This document shows positions 60,368 through 64,000 of a stretch of 64,000 nucleotides of DNA, in pieces (the stretch's first letter is position 1; every line of letters begins with the position of its first letter). Source of the stretch: Rhodosorus marinus (taxonomy: Eukaryota; Rhodophyta; Stylonematophyceae; Stylonematales; Stylonemataceae); assembly GCA_029953675.1 (NCBI GenBank), contig JAMWBK010000007.1:1-64000 (forward strand), given 5' to 3'. A program made the translations under genes and the position numbers. The notes beneath the pieces are model-generated. The model made no database searches and was not told the origin of the DNA. It worked only from the letters and a program-made list of their open reading frames with translations.

Positions 60368-61777
60368 CTAATCGTGCTTCTCCCCCTTAGACCCGGGGGA
60401 GTCGGTCCTCGCTCTCTTACCTCCTATCCGCACCAAAGTCGTGAGCCGCCCACTCCGCGAGGCTCGCGGAACGGATCCCGCGGGCTTCAGCAAAGTAACC
60501 TGGGCGTCCTCCACCGCCATTCCCTCAGTCTGCTCCCCTGCCTCACCACTCTCGCTGGAAGTAGTGCTGGAAGCAGAGCCCTCCAAAATCCCCACCCGCT
60601 GCAGCTCTGTATTGTAGCGCGAAGTCAGCACAAGTCGCCTCTCCAGATCGAAGAAACTGGAAACCGCCATGCGCAGGTGACGAGGGCCCGACCGGAACCG
60701 CTCCAACAAGATCCTCTCAAGGCGCTGAATCCGTAGCCAATGGATCGCTGCCGCCTTCACGCTGCTCTCATGCTCAGAGAGCCCTACCGTTTCTCCCGGA
60801 GACAGGAAATTGCCCGAGAAACGGTCAAAATCCAAGTGCAAAACCACCTGCGGGTTGCAGCGCAGCCACCGGGCGCTCTCAGGCCACTGCTCGGTAGGCT
60901 TCGCCAGCAAGGCCTCCAGGTACTTGGCGGCGGTTGCGGAGACCAAAAACAGCACATCGCGGCCCTCATAGTTTGCGAAGAAGAAATCACCCCGGCTGCA
61001 CCCTAACGATTCCGCAAAAGTGTCCCGGAAGTCTCGCATAGACGGAACCTGTCCTCGTGTAGTCTGGGGCCGGACATTTCGCACCCACAGAAATTGGAGA
61101 GTGGTCTCCACAGGTCCATCCTGAGGCTCGCGAGATGGTATGAAACGGAGCATAGCCGCCGTACGTGTGGCAGTGGTGCCCTTCCGCAAGACTGATGCGT
61201 ACGAAGCGCCCCCCTTGCGGCCACCACGTGCCCCCGAAGTAGCCGGGAGCTGGTGACCACCTGAGGGCTGGTCCAAGAGAGGGAAGTCCACAGCTGCAGT
61301 CTCCTCCACACCGGTTGTCGCACAGTCACCACCACCATTGCCTCGAGTCCCCGAGCGCTGAAGCGCGTTTGGGCCCGGCCTGCCGCTCCCCAACGTCGTA
61401 CTGTCCCGCGCAGAAGCAACAGCCCTCGCCTGTCCCGGGACAGGTTTATGTTGATTGACCGGATGTTGACTGCCTTCAGCCAACGCTGCCACTCTGGGGC
61501 AATTCAAATTCTCGTCCGAATTTGAATTTGACCTGGCCAGCAATCCCGATTCCAGCCCACCTAGCTTCTGGGTCAGCTGAGGGAGCACTCCACGATCACT
61601 CGCAGCCGTGATCAGGCTGGTGACAGCGGAGATAAGTGCACGCGCCTGGGTGCCAGAAGCGCCTTCCAAGTCAACCTCGGAATAAAAGGTGCCGCAGCTG
61701 AGGCGAACACGGAGTCCCCCACCTGGCAGTGCCTCCTTGGGAGGAGGCTCCGTCGAGCGCGGAGATATCCCTACCAT
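60368..61777 (-). CDS. Family C ORF1 protein
   Basis: About 469 residues from ATG at 61777; the longer upstream frame runs into 5' UTR that looks non-coding. The order is: a hydrophilic N-terminal half; the conserved segment beginning LWVRNVRPQ (near 230), shared with family A ORF1; a region with FANYEGRDVLFLVSAT and LHLDFDRFSGN; a basic helical region (RIQRLERILLERFR); an acidic, Ser-rich tail. No CCHC knuckle. Probably binds element RNA. It is separated from ORF2 by 31 bases, unlike the overlapping TAATG in family A. Confidence 0.8.
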   Translation of the reverse strand: MVGISPRSTEPPPKEALPGGGLRVRLSCGTFYSEVDLEGASGTQARALISAVTSLITAASDRGVLPQLTQKLGGLESGLLARSNSNSDENLNCPRVAALAEGSQHPVNQHKPVPGQARAVASARDSTTLGSGRPGPNALQRSGTRGNGGGDCATTGVEETAAVDFPLLDQPSGGHQLPATSGARGGRKGGASYASVLRKGTTATRTAAMLRFIPSREPQDGPVETTLQFLWVRNVRPQTTRGQVPSMRDFRDTFAESLGCSRGDFFFANYEGRDVLFLVSATAAKYLEALLAKPTEQWPESARWLRCNPQVVLHLDFDRFSGNFLSPGETVGLSEHESSVKAAAIHWLRIQRLERILLERFRSGPRHLRMAVSSFFDLERRLVLTSRYNTELQRVGILEGSASSTTSSESGEAGEQTEGMAVEDAQVTLLKPAGSVPRASRSGRLTTLVRIGGKRARTDSPGSKGEKHD

Positions 61778-62040
61778 CCTGAGGGAATGCGCAAAGGAAA
61801 CGTTGCACCACCAATATGAAACCGCACCGAGAGAATAATCGACCAAACCCAACCCAAATAGGAAAGGCCCCGCAACACACCCACCCGGAAGACAGAAGTA
61901 GTTGCAAATGCAAACGACGCCCCGCGGAAAATCGAGGGGAAGGCGTACCAGAGGGAGCGCTTCCCGTAAACGAACACGCTCGCGACCGAAAAAGAAACAA
62001 AACCCCAATCCTCGACAACAACTACCCTAAAACGTCCGCA

Positions 62041-64000
62041 GTATAACTCTACTAGCATAGCCTGAAGCGCTACGCAAGGCGTGAAGATGAAATAATAACT
62101 AGGGAGGGAAGCATGCAACCCCAGGCGCCGATGGCGCGCCTCGGCAAGCATGCTGCTCTAATATCGCCACAGAGAGACACTTAAGCGCCGCAAAAGTTCC
62201 AAGTATTCAACACGATGCTCAGTGGAACATTTCCGCAACCACTCCAAACCCGACTTCTCCACGTGACCAAAGCTTTCCACAATGAAAGGCTGGAACCGGT
62301 GGGAGCGACCCTCAGCGCGAGGCAGGCTGGCCATACTCTCGGCATACCGTCGTTCCTTCACGCGGCGAAGGGCCGAAGCAGCTGCTCCCCGGCGACGGGC
62401 GGCAGCTGTGAGATGGGCGCTTGCCACAGGGCATGTAATCGCGAGGTCAACATATGCTGAGCGCCTGGCGGCAGCATCGGAGACGAGGAGATCTGCGATA
62501 CGGCGGGGCGGTGCCCTATCTGAGACCGATCTGGGTAGTTCCGATTCCACCTCAACCGTATGCCCTACCCGAGTCAGACATTCGCTGAGAATGTACTTGA
62601 AGCGAGTGTGACGCCTCGTACGAAGACCTCTCAACAGTCCGCATGAACCTAAGAAATGGTAACCACATGCATCGATCCGACTCTCACATCCCTGACAGAA
62701 AGACGGCCGATTAGAGTGCCAGGGAGCTTGTGGCAAACCCAGGTAAATCCGTGCGGCAAAGCGAAACTTGAAGGCATCCAGACGGTGACCCAGTGATGAC
62801 GGCAGGGTCGTTAACCACAAATGTGAAAGATGGCCTCCCGTGCCGCGGAGGCGAGCGGCGATAGGCGGTGTGAGTGGAGAGTTGAGCAAGATTGCGTGAG
62901 CGGCACTGTGTTGGCCCCAGGTGAGGCTATGTTGAATCACATCAGTGCGCGAGCTCCACAATCGGCTCAGACCCGGGTAATCGGCAACCGGTGACCCGGG
63001 GCTATCTTTCCCCTCGTCGGCGAGTACTCTGTCGACGGGAGAGTCCTCGAGCGCCTAAGTTCGTCCCCATAACAGCTGATTCCAGGAGCGAAATCTGGAT
63101 CGGCTCTCGTCCGGCACGGCGTTGCACTTGCTGAACGCCTGTTGCAGGGCATCATAGATACTCAAAAGCGGCGGCGGAAGGGTCACGGGGTTTGGGCTAG
63201 TCAGTGCTCTAGCCAAAAGGCAAGCACTTCGCATTCGAAAACTCACCAAGGTGCGAAGCGCGGTAGCCCAGGCGGGGACCGCCGCTGCCGAGCATCGATT
63301 CCACGGTCGGCCACTCCAAATCCGCCTAATCGTAAAGGTAGGGCAATCTGGCCACGAATTAGGTCCCTGTCAGGAGCCGCTTCCATATCCAGGGGTTCAT
63401 CCAGGAGCGTTCCCCAGTGCTTCAGCGTCGCCTCGTCCGCCTTGGCTGCCATCCACGAGCCCCAGTGCGGTGGAAGGCTTCGCAGCCAGTAATTCAGTCG
63501 GGGGCCGGCACAAAAGCGGGAGAGCAGGCAGGCCGATTGGAGCATGCAATCCGGTAGGCGCTCAATGGCGTCGGTGAGCTGCTTATGGCGCGCTAAAACT
63601 CGTTCGCAAGAGTCTTGGACAAAGTTGTCACTCCCCAAACCGACGCCATGGTGCTCGAGCCCCGCATGTTCACCAAGGGCCCGGAGACTAGGTGGCAGGG
63701 AGCCCCTCGAAACTTCACGCGAGAAAACGGCATTTTTCGGGTTCCACGGTTAGACCTACTCCACGTGCGATTGCTTCGATCTGGGTCACTCCCCGAGCCA
63801 AGTGCTCAGGAGTGCCCAGCAACGTCACGTCGTCATGGTAGGCACAGATGCGAAGCTCCGGCACCTCAGCCGCCAGTCGCTGGAGCACGAGCTGCAAGGC
63901 ACAGGCGTGAAGTACCAGCTCACAAGGATTACCCTGTTGGACGCCAGTACGTGCTGCAAAAACAGAGCCCTGCGTTGTCAAGTAAGGGAGGCTCCCCCCT
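62041..64000 (-). mobile_element. C2: C-family copy, continues past window end
   Basis: Complete 3' end (62041-62160) joined directly to the 5' end of C1. ORF2 covers the endonuclease to RT motif C by the window end. Confidence 0.85.
62158..64000 (-). pseudogene. Family C ORF2 (C2), frameshifted, 5' part outside the window
   Basis: At least four frames: 63981-63715 (GVQQGNPCELVLHAC, YHDDVTLLG), 63638-63243, 63249-63055, and 62961-62158 (finger CQGCESRID..., endonuclease IADLLVSDAAARRSAYVDLAITCP). The motif B Asp is replaced (GNP for GDP). Non-functional. Confidence 0.8.

Larger units (their letters stand above)
57209..62040 (-). mobile_element. C1: full-length C-family non-LTR retrotransposon
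   Basis: 5' UTR (62040-61778), ORF1 (61777-60368), 31-base gap, ORF2 (60336-57265), and a 3' UTR ending in the GCGTAGC-GCTTCAG-GCTATGC hairpin and TAGTAAAGTCCAGTAAAGTCC. Both ORFs are open, so it is a candidate active element. C0 lies beyond its 3' end and C2 abuts its 5' end, all head-to-tail. Confidence 0.9.

Overview
This is eukaryotic nuclear DNA, probably from a protist or alga. Host genes are mostly intronless and several carry signal peptides. One gene has short GT-AG introns with a TACTAAT-like branch site, and there are pieces of a U2 snRNA gene and of tRNA genes. The moderate GC content, intronless genes and dense non-LTR elements would suit a unicellular red alga such as Porphyridium, but that is an impression and not an identification.

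More than half of the window is non-LTR retrotransposon sequence from three related lineages, called A, B and C here. In each, ORF2 has a reverse transcriptase whose catalytic motif reads HDD, then a CCHC-like finger, then a C-terminal restriction-like endonuclease; none has an APE endonuclease. A and C also have an ORF1 upstream. Family A is tied to a 16-bp repeat, CGTAACCCCAGACTAA. Twenty-seven perfect copies open the window, C-rich strand first, as expected for a left chromosome end. Short blocks of the same repeat sit at most A junctions up to 12.3 kb and at a few later ones. A transcripts seem to end in a covarying hairpin, an AATAAA-like signal, and then the repeat itself. I read this as a telomere-targeted retrotransposon family living in a candidate telomere with an unusual 16-bp repeat.

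Layout. 1-12.3 kb: repeat array, near full-length A1, then a mosaic of A, B and C fragments separated by repeat blocks, an inverted (fusion-like) repeat junction, and tandem duplications. 12.6-31.6 kb: most host genes: a large secreted acidic protein, a secreted RTX calcium-binding protein, a PiT phosphate transporter, a possible small secreted protein, and a large secreted Gly-rich protein with one frameshift. LINE tails, a U2 fragment and a tRNA-Lys 5' half lie between them. 31.6-41.6 kb: LINE fragments, including B1 (best B copy) head-to-head with A2. 41.8-48.8 kb: a tandem duplication carrying a secreted Cys-rich gene with 230-bp repeated exon modules; copy 1 has extra B insertions that copy 2 lacks. 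48.8-53.9 kb: decayed tandem A copies. 54.1-55.7 kb: an astacin-like protease with EGF and C2 domains. 57.1-64 kb: head-to-tail tandem C elements, including C1 with both ORFs open.

Coordinates of mobile-element edges are accurate to a few bases where a junction motif is visible and to roughly 20-50 bases elsewhere.
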